A stretch of 64,000 nt of DNA from Planctomycetaceae bacterium (GTDB taxonomy: Bacteria; Planctomycetota; Planctomycetia; Planctomycetales; Planctomycetaceae): NCBI GenBank assembly GCA_041398825.1, contig JAWKTX010000019.1, forward strand, positions 17,456-81,455. Reading direction: 5' to 3'. The position numbers were made by a program, and so were the translations under genes. The notes below the pieces were generated by a model. It had not been told where the DNA came from. It worked only from the letters and a program-made list of their open reading frames with translations, and did not search any database. Position 1 is the first letter of the stretch; each line of letters begins with the position of its first letter. This document shows, piece by piece, positions 58,301 to 64,000 of this stretch.

Positions 58301-61300
58301 ACCGAATCGTTCAGACCTATTCCGCAGATGATGTCGCACTGAATCTGGTGACGGCGGACGCCCTGACAGGCGTGCAGCTCGATAACGGTTCTTCAACATC
58401 TGCCGGAAATCTTTCACTGGTGCGTGTCCGCGACGGAGAGCTCTACAACGACATCCCGATGCTGGGTGTCAGCCTTGCGGATGTCCTGGGTGAAGGAGCG
58501 GTCAGTTTTGCTGCGGGCTTTGGTGATGCGATCGGCACGATTCGCGAGAAGGCCAGAAACATCAAAGAACTTGAATCTGAGCTGAACGCTGAGATCAACA
58601 GGTTCTTCAATTTCACCACTCCAGTCGACTTTGTGACACTCGCCTACAACAACGGGGCCTTTGATTTTGACTTCGACTTCAGCCAGGCCATCGAAAGAAC
58701 GTACAACCTGGAACTGGACATTGATCAGCTGAATCTGAAGCAGTGGCTGGGCTTTGATCCCGGTGAGTTTCTGGATCTCAGCCTGACAGCGCCGGTGAGC
58801 GTGTCAGCGTCGGTGGCGATGCACCTTGGGTTCGGCTTCGATCTCAGCAATGTTTTCGAACCATCGTTCTACGTGGATGCCGACACCGGCATCAGTGCGA
58901 GCGTTGTTGGTGCTGCACCGGACGTCGATGCAAAATTAAGCATTGATATCCCGGCGATTGGTTCGATCGACCTGCCACCGATCGGTTTGTACGTCATCGA
59001 CGGTTCGGCGGAAATTCGAGCGGACTTCTACGCCAACTTTGGGGACCCGGCTGCTGACGAAGACGGGGACGGACGAATCTCGCCGTTTTCATTGAAGTCT
59101 GCATTCCAGGCGGAACTCTCTGGTTCGGCAGTGGCAGATCTGCCCATCTACTTCCCAACGACGTCGATGCCTCTGGGCGGTACCACGGAGGATTCTGACG
59201 GGAACGGCGTCGCCGACAATGCTCTGCACGCAGAAGCCAGTTTCAGCGTTGATGAAACATTCACGCTGCAGACGGACTACAGCTATTCCCTGCCAAATAT
59301 CAGCATGAAATTTGACGCGGTGCAGGCAATTATCGCCTTCATTGACAACGCCGAAAACGTGTTGCATGGCATGGAAGGGTTCTTCGACGGTATCGATAAA
59401 GTTGCCAATGGCATTGACAGCATTGAATTGCCCGTCATTGGCGGATCTGCCTTCGACAGCCTCGCCAACAAGATTCGCAGCATCCGGACAAGTGTGCTTG
59501 GACCGAAATCTGCCGGGGTCTACACCGACGGGCTGGGAAAATGGCTTCAGGATCAGGGCAGTAACAGCATCATTGATGCTGTTCTGAACGAAATTCGGCA
59601 GGAACTGTTTGATGGATTCACTCAGCTGAACCTGAGCACCAACGCCGTCAGGATGGAAAACGGCGAACTTGTTATCGATCGCGGTGTGGGCGCGCTGTTC
59701 GCGTTTGTCGTTCCGGATCTGGACGAACATGGTGCGAAGCAGTTCGACGAAACCGGTAAGGTGAAGGTGAAAGTTCCTCTGAGTGCGGATGAAATTCAGC
59801 TTGCCTTTTCCGAAAATGGTCTGCTGACGTTCAATCTGATGTTCGGCGGAACTCTGGTGGATGGCAAACTGCCGGTTGAATTCGGCGTTGGCATTCCGGG
59901 TGTCAGTCTGGATGTGGATATCGAAATCCAGACAAAGATCGATTACCTGATGGGGATCGGCCTTGGGATTGGAAACGTCAGCCGTACATCGGTTCCGCAA
60001 ATTGGCTTCTTTGTCGACACCAGTGGCATCAATGCTCAGGGTGAAGAACTGGCTCTGGATGTTTCGGCTGAACTCGGAGCCAATGACACCGCAAGCGGAA
60101 CCCTGGGCTTCCTGGCGATGAATTTCGCTCAGATTGCCGACCAGAAGACCGGACTGTGGGGACACTTTGGCGTCAATATTCAGGACGCTGATGGTGACGG
60201 CAAGTGGAAAATCGGCGAGGGCGTTTCGCTGCAAATGAATGCATCAGCGTTCGCCGAAGCTCACCTATCTGCAGCCGTTGGCACGACTGCAGGCAGCCTT
60301 TTGCCATCTGTGCGCACCAATATCCACTACACACAACTGCTCGGTCAGGTGACGCTGTCGACCAACGGAAAAGCTTCGTTCGATTTCGGCAGTCCGGATG
60401 TGATCCTGGAAAATGTGACGGTGAATGTTGGGTCGCTCTTCAGCAGCTTCCTCAGCGACACACTGAACACAATTTATGACGTCGTTAAGCCTTTGAAGCC
60501 GGTCGTTGACCTGTTGTTGATGGAAATACCGCTGGGCGGAATTGCCAATCCTCCCATTCGCTTCATTGATATTGCTCGCCTGCGATTGCCGGCCAAGGTT
60601 GTGGATAACATGACCAAGGTGCTGCAGGTCGTGAAGAGCACAATCGAGTTTCTTGAAACAGTCAGTGTCCTTTCAGCTGCCGGCGACATTAACTTTGGCA
60701 CGTTCCACCTGACCGAGAACACGCTTGAGAATCCTGACGCAGAGCTGAACGAATCGGATGCTGCCTCCACAGGGACCACAAGCAACAGCCTGACGACAGC
60801 GCAGAAAAATGCACTCAAAGGTCCGGACCAGAAAGGACTCGATACAGAACAAAGCACGAAGAGTGCCGCAAGCAAAGCCAAGAAGCGATCCAGCGGCAAA
60901 AACTTCCAGATTCCGGTTCTGGAAGATCCGATGTCACTGCTCGACTTCATCATGGGTCGAGGCGAAGTCGATTTGTTCTGGTACGACCTGCCAGATCTGA
61001 ACCTGGTATTTGACTACAGCCGCAGCTTCCCTGTTTTTGGTCCCCTGAATGTCGGCCTGTTTGGTCGAGTCGCAGCGACCACCAACTTTGACTTTGGATT
61101 TGATACACGCGGCCTGAGCCAGTGGAAAGCGACTGGATTTGATCCGGCGGAAAGCTGGAGAATCTTCAATGGCTTCTATCTGGATGACCACGGTCAGGAG
61201 AATACTCCCGGCGACCAGCCGGAACTGACACTGAACGCCGCCATTGGTGCGAGCGTATCTCTGGGTATTGGCGGCCTTGTCGAAGCCGGAGTTCGAGGTG

Positions 61301-64000
61301 GTCTTGAAGCCGAAATCACCTTCGACCTGAACGACTTCGAAACTCAGATTCTGAACGACCTGCCTGTCGGTGACGGCAAGTTGTACGGCAGTGAACTGAT
61401 CGATCGCCTGGGGCATGGCATCGAATGTCTGTTTGATGTCAGTGGCCAGTTGTCCGTCTTCCTTGAGGCGTACCTGTGGATCGGGGTCGACCTGGGCTTC
61501 AGCACGATCACGCTGTTCAAGGCCAGTAAGCGGTTTGTCGACGAAGTCATCGCTCGATTTGACTGGGAATGTATTCACGACGCGCCAACGTATCTGTCTC
61601 AACTGACAGACGGCGTTCTGAATCTGCAGTATCAGGATGGAAACCGCAACGCCTATCCGGCTCCTTCCGGATATCGCTATAACGTCACGACACTGGATAT
61701 TGACGAAAACCTCACGCTGGCTTCGCTGCTGGAAAATGGTTTCTTCGATCCGGAATACACAACACGTGAAGAAGAAGTTGCGTTAAGAGACAAGCTGGCT
61801 GGCTACAGAACCGACAACGATGGAGAAAAAGTCGTTGTCGTCAGCAATGGGCAAAAGGTCGACGTCTATCTGGCCAGCGAAGTGGACTCCATTTCGTCCA
61901 CCGGTACTTCCGCGCGGGACATGTACACCCTGAAAGAGCTGGAAGGCTCAGTCAGCAGTCTGACTTTCAATCTCGGCGACGGCGACGACACGGTTGTGGT
62001 CAATGCCGTCGAAACAGCCAGTGGCAGTGGTCTGACCAGCATCACGATCAATGGTGGTGCCGGTGCGGATAATATCCTCGTGGACGCTTCGAATCTGAAG
62101 GCAACGGGCGGTACGTATGTCCTTTCCGGTGACGCTGGAAACGACAGAATCAGTATCACAGGATCCCATGCTGACTACAGCGGTGTGATTATCAACGGTG
62201 GTACGGGCGACGATAAACTGTTCGGCGGTGACGGCCCCGAAGAAATCTACGGTGGAGTCAAGAACGGTTCCGGCTTCGATGGTTTCGATATAATTATCGG
62301 AAACGACGGAAACGACATACTGGATGGCGGTGACGAGTTTGAAGGGGATGGTACGGCATCGACGACTCGCAATCTGGCCATCTATTCCACAACAACAGGT
62401 TCGATTTACAGCCCGTCGTCGAACCCCGAATTGCGTGTTTCTGAAATCTATCAGGCTGATGGAAGCCCGTTCGCCTACTACGATAAAGAGGGACGTCCCA
62501 TCACTTCGGCTCCGAATGCTGAAGGTGAAGGCACTCTGGTAACGCTCACCCGCGACAATTTCTCCGTCCGGCAGTATCCCGGGGATGTGATTGATGGCGG
62601 AGCCGGCAACGACACGATCCGCGGTGGACATGGCTTCGATCTGATTGATGGCGGAGCCGGCAACAATACGATTTACGGTGAGGAAGGCAACGACACCATT
62701 GAAGCCGGAACCGGCGCAGCTCAGGTTTACGCGGGTGCGGGTGACGACTTAATTAACTGGGAGTATCGACCGTTTACAGCCCAGTCTGCTCCAGTCCTTC
62801 TGGGTGATGCCGGAACGCGGGATGAGCTGAAGGTCCGAATTGCGGATTCAGCGGATGGCGATAATGCCATTGTGGTGCAGAACAATACAGCAACCACAAC
62901 CAGTACAACGGACGTCTCTGTTTCCGTGGACGGCCGCATTGTTGTCATCGATGGCGTCGAGAACCTCAGCATCGACAGCCGAACCGGTGCGGATACCATC
63001 ACTGTCAATGATCTGCTCGACACCAATATCGAATCGGTAGAACTGCAGCTTGGCTCCAATAAGGCCACGGCATGGCAGGTTGAACGCGACAGTGACGGAA
63101 ACCAACAGGTCTTCCCGGCCAACTACGGTGCTACTGATGAGAACCCTGGCGGCATTGTCGCCAGTACAAACAACCTCAGAGAAGGTCAGTACTTCTACCG
63201 TTACGATATCGCAGAAGGCGGAAGCTACCGATTTAATGACGATGGCAGCCCGATATTGTTCAGCATCGTCGAACCGGCCGTCGTCTCCGGGACCGCTAAC
63301 GAAACCCAGCAGATTGGGCTGGGTGATGGTCTGGATCGTGTAATCGTCTACTACGGTTACAGCGATGCCACATCTGCAATCGACAACGGATACATACCGG
63401 ATTCGATTGTGGACAATGCCCTGGAACGCGGGAACGGCGTTGAACTTCATGCGGGCATGACGGTTGCTGAAGTTGAGTCGGCACTCGAAGGCCTGGACGC
63501 CATTGCGGATGTCACAGTCACTGGTGCCGGCACACTGGCCGACCCCTGGCAAATCACCCTGGTTAGCGCAACGCAAAATCCATCGGACTCTCGATTCAAA
63601 ATCCTGGCTCAGCGTTATCAGGTGCAGCAGTTTGTGGGTACGCTGCTGCAGCGTGATGATCTTCGGACATCTCAAAGATTCTATCGCCTTGCTGATGAAG
63701 ACGGCATCTTCCTGTTCAGCGACGATGGAAATCCGGCGACCGCGGATGAACCTGTACTGGTTGAGAAGTTCACCGCCGCCAGTTTGATTGAGGCGAACGC
63801 GGTTCAGTTTGTCGCGTTTGAGTCCTGGCAGCTAACGAGCGACAGTGACGCCATTCTTTGGTACGGCAACGAGGGTGTCGTTGTTAAGTCGACCGACACG
63901 GCAGAGACCCTGGAATTGCGGCTCGAATCGCTGCTCACCGGCATCGTGGACGTGCGAGTGCTTGGAGCAGGAACCACCAGCGATCCTTTCTCAATCGAGT
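46390..64000 (+). CDS. giant DUF4347/RTX/metzincin surface protein, partial
   Basis: Open frame of at least 5,870 codons, without a stop before the window edge. The ATG at 46390 is the only start after an upstream in-frame TGA. Residues 1-51 end in a LEPR-XLL-type motif (LENRTLLSGD). A DUF4347 domain follows at about 125-265 (VVLDPDLDGVDQISRIL, LLYGCEIGEG). RTX-type nonapeptide repeats are at 49141-49500 and again at about 62200-62760 (GGAGDDxLxGG pattern). Between these are tens of divergent repeats of about 100 residues with IQxAL motifs. At 56632-56664 the exact zinc motif HELGHIVGIDH occurs, with a Met-turn-like NLMNST after it. Ca-binding DxDxDG loops occur near 59.06, 59.19 and 60.18 kb. 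Probably a secreted, calcium-dependent adhesin or S-layer-like protein with a protease domain. Confidence 0.9.
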   Translation, partial: MSLSQWIRSLTKATLNRRNQPTRRKSGAAQSLQRAALQSEMLENRTLLSGDPLDELTRIGEAGAAPDAGDLTLQSEEGLQQHSQSADVSLEVAGQENLQHMLAVVDGGIDGYEAIVDAIGTIAMNNAQMEIVVLDPDLDGVDQISRILSHRTDIDALHLFSHGSSGAIRLGTTTLDSAALEAMSDTMAGWGQSLTENADILLYGCEIGEGLPGIEFLHAFSATTGADVSASIDLTGDSQQGGDWDLEATTGSVETPPLFDNAPPAFHGVLSTITGSQLIAANGDFNGQTIDATTNPTVVDTLNLTGVTGNLTITLSKASGAAKVNIVISRSENSVTSTVTYVLAQGRGGVPNILAGNNATQRLIFTLNRVGIGTLDLSTLSNVQVAIGKSATNVHGEITRGGSAEIICRTAGIDTLLIGRVGSVGDVMDIAILDGAQLATLKKKSGYNGKLNLSFPDSLNTSNLDKIDAKNIATIPLPTGTRADGFTTANLNKVQAGKGDQVIDAGSIANLTADAGEGDDFIVAGAGNQTLIGGPGNDSYEFKGLWGDDTVTELVTGGTGDKLDFSAIASGITVDLYRSDLSSGLSGVQVVSNTNSANRLVNAKYIEAIVGPNADNTYRFNDAWGFQSTTLTTSIFNIDDSASGDTLGTLDFSKVTHDLDYVIESNGVITVTARVTHTVTGGPREFTYIVKAKNIASVIGGKGDNTWHINSDTALQGGITSSATGRNFFDYSDYSGTAPVVIDTVAGVATGLMLSTAPASNQELQTFSIGNAATGTFRLGIGSIVTEPITLGSTTLETRNNIQLALDKLAGPNLFEVLNATSNSWRVRFGIAANHPVISLNTSGLRDGVGNPVTGSVTTNQAGRAPFGTGGFDRLEQIVGGPSNTDMVVLYGTVATGGSKRDIIYTRDSDAVINGTSGSDILVTYAGNDTVDGGAGDDQISGGNGTNTLRGGSGNDSIYGGSGIDNLYGDAGDDLLEGAAGNDSLQGGPGNDILNGGAGDDSLQGGVGDDTYILTNGWGSDTIVEANVDGKDTIDFGQVTNDLSFVLSDGKLVAGSGTVTIENKPGYFTGYRNITGSFSGGDLLTVTRAGSFNEIQAVSLAGASAGSTFTLTLSDALNNLNFNRTITVGADDAATAANIQTALNAALGADSVKVIVGSVSTFHVEFLKPGNTDISAMVLGTTGLTWPAVPTPVSLQEAAVGKNAIWQIDLGMANGGSISLGFNNGTARTASNISVTNDPQVTAANIQAAIASSGGAGASAKVSVAGMGIYKIEFTGPAATAVTGGTITASLTYPTGVTVLQHGQSGADIQQIDLTNVASGSFTLKIGSQETGPVTWSTTPATTADRIRDAINATSQGFKGLFAKFKVSVKGTGTANDQTFEVTFLGPKDKDVADISVNTSDLLASSGNVSASVTSLQNGQSGGGPSAIETVIAPNADTTMYFGNEIINSIGDVAKQALIPAELRNYGELTIDSSTLTSNGHQLTLDFSNVTRPMEFVFENTAKTEIQQLILNATESPVGSKFRLQIGSVTTGDITVQGKDSLTARAIQLALNSALTGTSLDGVTVKVATSLLTSGKYEITYSAFQDVPLLTAIQDTATGSAQLSQAATSVLREGVSGQIQLTIEKTYQWPELFEGSYVAELWNELWGQISYDKVVITNVDSNTTIIGGKNENTFKIQGDATFAGKIVGLKALRPLTSFLDYESLTGAVTLDFPNINTINTLDMSDSLASQPTVVNLTHLVNDGAVNSQTVTEAQDGREVQRLVIPTATYGKFVIEGFRADGVTTFESSVISLHNEVGGGATLTYGIVSPVEIASRIEQALNTALGEATDQGVKVAPVAIVNTDGTKSIAYDVTFQRSGVNYKPLEINDVLAAGVTPVKQIVALTAANITPMGTPNASAVTVDLTAVTGVTNVRLQLTTDSGLRVTTASTPQTVAGLKAAIDEIVVASNLLEALGPVAVTSNSADTYNISFPRGNVAISVLNAADDTAVADATVTVTQFAQKKNRVQKLTFNGATSGIVDVGYSIARPGQAPLSGKISLDLNSANPATTLENAFDSALTLGDVSVTGDLASGLIVTFETDLNDVVFVRGEVRPLTLTARTAVKPASAGSTPVGPVDVVLQSIVHEVQRLTLTDAVSNTPATGIFRLTVTDPATSSAKTTADIAIGTTTEATATNIQAALNAITVLGTNATMVNANPAGGWDIEYLLPGNIASAAVSTQPTGGMIAVTTLTEGSTSNNSVQKFHLNAADAGSFAFRMNGELTLPVNLQSGTATAIGTIDGFAVAGRIKTELERLKNLTTVNVKAYRTTNGLTTLLTGSAAVPAGEVHFEVEIVSPDSTLGFEKLSIEAGDLLQRHSAPVDYSVITVHEGRRAVSEVQKLSRLDTLKSGSNFQLAYDGGTSEATAYTTTAIQASYDSLTPSAGYAQVIGTDANTWLVTFTGNMGGDESLSGMITDNASQLAQKVPFSDLRHGKFGNTPGATGFTGIVQNMSNINYGAGVNLLLGSNVSIYEALLAQKAPAISKSSLFSDASFSLGKNVFSVGGNLLSTLFDDGRTGDGRFSGEGVADVAKFVTDTLTNTLLSGELSFGEPTIAPGVHLMSGLTGGDTYKFEGFWGAAAIVEPPSVYAGVDLNLGFDTLDMSAVSGDVTFDIYTLSTDNIGDWQARLNALGHPMPLSIGMTLVLARNNAGTKFIEQFASAVGGSVDVDGFGLNYIIATGIENIIGSGGENTFKFHGNARLDGYVAAGTDGEIKFDYSDYTPSGSTVINGNTYDGVVVDGTAGLSFGIPGTEAPLPILGTFAGANVNWGSATGVLGSRLVGLDLLVPGSALGSFAPTNNAVDGLKSAVGTAQSDYLQGNDEDNVFTVGHGGNDFVDGGEHKKDGDTVSFEGTSNDTFVDLKNGVAHTGLSAGTVQFARHSVLALGGNHGSFTLTHETNVATITAGQMTATGIQTALEGLASISSGDIRVVDLGGGSFDIQFLNFSLSTAIAVNVADLKTRTSGIVSYTSGTGALVVTGNAGTFVLTHQTNDATIHITDDAATIQSTLEGLATIGSGNVTVSGTAGNYTIAFLNGVDATLSTDASNLFTDVNGTGTYTPATLPKLTIDADAGLFTLTHAGNRTARLQFDASAEAIQQALDSLASLHDGNDATVSVTVTATDTAGVFTIAFGTGVTAQLLSTDADPGSSDGAGLLKVEATTTSITLGHIENIQDGEGNDLLTGDDGDNVFYFSDDSGKNLVYGGDGDNKLDFSKVTDDVTVTEAHGGLVITWGENRVTAFGNFEVDGIGARQAGAIKDLFSKKLLGGDLELGSGGTPNSGTSLSSGSDVAGLLTEAVSRWNAILPSVLDLDGSQINVIVGDLGSTIASVAWNATSSKYDVTLDDNAAGGGWYVDTAFTGSTADDEFSTAAPNGVDALTVLMHELGHIVGIDHPAVADSGNLMNSTLRKGVRLNPATENVATGLTSEDAFAAGLDLFGDWAQNLGTRISDTLENATTIPFTDISLAQILGITEGVDAFGSMINTKVDSIALAIDSYFSTNSDPNTNDMLLALQALSSNGIHVSATPGIQQYNVTIDLATWSKSIVLDLSDLSIDLSSVGIDAELPFNFGLSTTQSQPIQLTAGVYLDFEFGIDNQGQFYVLDPEVSAGVELGEIQQNIIGVDVDAKTFTIAGDATTLPGHVNSDNGHYVAGDRIAVSGSTGNNNIYTVATATYDVFTDTTIITVTEDIADETADGSLIKTMDFGVNLGPLGLESNDAVLSLGISAGIGLDYKLNMLELQQGSDAYSLITSLSPSLGEDSHYTIVLPIEWAGVLDGILDGTGYVTATSAMLQPGTTIAGFLAAIPSTIQISGMSDLLKFSGLSLDTILAALEDTADDLVGTDRQLHGQFVGGSVDSDGEFTGGIFKVFGEVWRAGTPVALTSSYTPVETNGDQNAIIVEDMNGDKLRLSEWSFGGNSVYGIAVPVNANDFELTVYTLDHYRIVQTYSADDVALNLVTADALTGVQLDNGSSTSAGNLSLVRVRDGELYNDIPMLGVSLADVLGEGAVSFAAGFGDAIGTIREKARNIKELESELNAEINRFFNFTTPVDFVTLAYNNGAFDFDFDFSQAIERTYNLELDIDQLNLKQWLGFDPGEFLDLSLTAPVSVSASVAMHLGFGFDLSNVFEPSFYVDADTGISASVVGAAPDVDAKLSIDIPAIGSIDLPPIGLYVIDGSAEIRADFYANFGDPAADEDGDGRISPFSLKSAFQAELSGSAVADLPIYFPTTSMPLGGTTEDSDGNGVADNALHAEASFSVDETFTLQTDYSYSLPNISMKFDAVQAIIAFIDNAENVLHGMEGFFDGIDKVANGIDSIELPVIGGSAFDSLANKIRSIRTSVLGPKSAGVYTDGLGKWLQDQGSNSIIDAVLNEIRQELFDGFTQLNLSTNAVRMENGELVIDRGVGALFAFVVPDLDEHGAKQFDETGKVKVKVPLSADEIQLAFSENGLLTFNLMFGGTLVDGKLPVEFGVGIPGVSLDVDIEIQTKIDYLMGIGLGIGNVSRTSVPQIGFFVDTSGINAQGEELALDVSAELGANDTASGTLGFLAMNFAQIADQKTGLWGHFGVNIQDADGDGKWKIGEGVSLQMNASAFAEAHLSAAVGTTAGSLLPSVRTNIHYTQLLGQVTLSTNGKASFDFGSPDVILENVTVNVGSLFSSFLSDTLNTIYDVVKPLKPVVDLLLMEIPLGGIANPPIRFIDIARLRLPAKVVDNMTKVLQVVKSTIEFLETVSVLSAAGDINFGTFHLTENTLENPDAELNESDAASTGTTSNSLTTAQKNALKGPDQKGLDTEQSTKSAASKAKKRSSGKNFQIPVLEDPMSLLDFIMGRGEVDLFWYDLPDLNLVFDYSRSFPVFGPLNVGLFGRVAATTNFDFGFDTRGLSQWKATGFDPAESWRIFNGFYLDDHGQENTPGDQPELTLNAAIGASVSLGIGGLVEAGVRGGLEAEITFDLNDFETQILNDLPVGDGKLYGSELIDRLGHGIECLFDVSGQLSVFLEAYLWIGVDLGFSTITLFKASKRFVDEVIARFDWECIHDAPTYLSQLTDGVLNLQYQDGNRNAYPAPSGYRYNVTTLDIDENLTLASLLENGFFDPEYTTREEEVALRDKLAGYRTDNDGEKVVVVSNGQKVDVYLASEVDSISSTGTSARDMYTLKELEGSVSSLTFNLGDGDDTVVVNAVETASGSGLTSITINGGAGADNILVDASNLKATGGTYVLSGDAGNDRISITGSHADYSGVIINGGTGDDKLFGGDGPEEIYGGVKNGSGFDGFDIIIGNDGNDILDGGDEFEGDGTASTTRNLAIYSTTTGSIYSPSSNPELRVSEIYQADGSPFAYYDKEGRPITSAPNAEGEGTLVTLTRDNFSVRQYPGDVIDGGAGNDTIRGGHGFDLIDGGAGNNTIYGEEGNDTIEAGTGAAQVYAGAGDDLINWEYRPFTAQSAPVLLGDAGTRDELKVRIADSADGDNAIVVQNNTATTTSTTDVSVSVDGRIVVIDGVENLSIDSRTGADTITVNDLLDTNIESVELQLGSNKATAWQVERDSDGNQQVFPANYGATDENPGGIVASTNNLREGQYFYRYDIAEGGSYRFNDDGSPILFSIVEPAVVSGTANETQQIGLGDGLDRVIVYYGYSDATSAIDNGYIPDSIVDNALERGNGVELHAGMTVAEVESALEGLDAIADVTVTGAGTLADPWQITLVSATQNPSDSRFKILAQRYQVQQFVGTLLQRDDLRTSQRFYRLADEDGIFLFSDDGNPATADEPVLVEKFTAASLIEANAVQFVAFESWQLTSDSDAILWYGNEGVVVKSTDTAETLELRLESLLTGIVDVRVLGAGTTSDPFSIE
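49141..49500 (+). repeat. RTX calcium-binding nonapeptide repeats, block 1
   Basis: About twelve nonapeptide units of GGxGxDxLx type (DTVDGGAGDDQISGGNG, SIYGGSGIDNLYGDAG and following) in the giant protein, residues about 918-1036. They form a parallel beta-roll on calcium binding in known RTX proteins. Confidence 0.88.
55126..55930 (+). repeat. three close copies of a 90-residue repeat
   Basis: Three in-frame units of about 260-285 bp with the pattern GNxGxFxLTHxTNxATI, AxxIQxxLEGLAxI and IxFLNxxxA. They are more alike to each other than to the other repeats of the giant gene, which suggests recent duplication. Confidence 0.7.
56632..56697 (+). other. metzincin zinc-binding motif and Met-turn
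   Basis: Exact HExxHxxGxxH (HELGHIVGIDH, residues 3415-3425), followed by NLMNST with Met 3435. This is the signature of matrixin/serralysin-type zinc proteases. The preceding 100 residues (WNAILPSVLDLDGSQINVIV) contain beta strands typical of such a domain. Confidence 0.85.
62200..62760 (+). repeat. RTX calcium-binding nonapeptide repeats, block 2
   Basis: Second RTX block in the giant protein (GTGDDKLFGGDG, NDILDGGDE, DVIDGGAGNDTIRGG, LIDGGAGNNTIYGEEGND), residues about 5271-5458, interrupted by about 80 non-repeat residues. Confidence 0.85.

Noticed and set aside
59089..60234. 381-residue open frame on the minus strand inside the giant gene
   Set aside because: It lies fully opposite the giant coding frame, has no ribosome site or domain, and its composition is that of an antisense shadow of a codon-biased gene.

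Overview
The window reads as chromosomal DNA of a planctomycete, probably a marine or aquatic Planctomycetaceae relative. The basis is the gene content: a PVC-type membrane-bound dehydrogenase/cytochrome c fusion, two Ser/Thr kinases with unusual C-terminal halves (one next to an ECF sigma factor), an HTTM-domain operon, an orphan methanofuran-pathway enzyme (MfnB-like), an N-terminal LEPR-XLL-type motif on a giant surface protein, a FloA/NfeD pair and a secreted Cys-repeat protein. I see no tRNA or rRNA gene and no transposase, phage or CRISPR array. Gene density is normal for a chromosome.

Layout. 0.1-9.0 kb: iron alcohol dehydrogenase; a two-gene unit of a polytopic membrane protein and a secreted DUF4091/GH123-like protein; then, convergent, a glycosylasparaginase and an N-acetylglucosamine-6-phosphate deacetylase-like gene, which together suggest use of N-acetylated glycans. 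9.2-10.5 kb: two exported thiol proteins (CxxC thioredoxin-like protein and BCP-type peroxiredoxin). 11-16.8 kb: a leftward series (NfeD, FloA, basic membrane-anchored protein, GT4 glycosyltransferase, HAD phosphatase, unknown helical protein). 17.2-18.2 kb: a cysteine-repeat secreted protein followed by about 240 bp of clustered inverted repeats and a strong leftward terminator. 18.6-25.4 kb: EboD-like cyclase, charge-polarised protein, ECF sigma factor, Ser/Thr kinase, a small basic protein and MfnB. 25.5-36.1 kb: TPR protein, GT39-like membrane transferase, HAMP-like membrane protein, beta-propeller, BioB, GalT plus HpcH aldolase, HTTM operon. 36.1-46 kb: a long intergenic region with repeats, a kinase with an FGE-like tail, a Cys-rich secreted protein, a three-gene WXG100-like operon and the esterase/dehydrogenase/cytochrome fusion. 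46.4 kb to the end: one open frame of at least 5,870 codons encoding a giant surface protein that is cut by the window edge.

The signals of most interest are outside the obvious gene calls. Two perfect copies of the 14-bp palindrome GTTCCACGTGGAAC lie about 1 kb apart at 26.1 and 27.2 kb. They match the ParB-binding parS consensus and suggest that this part of the chromosome is a centromere-like region, often near oriC. A family of about 95-bp palindromic repeats is present twice (31.6 and 36.9 kb); one copy supplies the stop codon of galT. The region after the Cys-rich gene could be a structured RNA. The three-gene operon at 40.4-41.7 kb encodes two small W-x-D proteins around a coiled-coil protein and may be a type VII secretion-like substrate set. 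The giant protein carries an exact metzincin zinc-binding motif in the middle of thousands of repeat residues.
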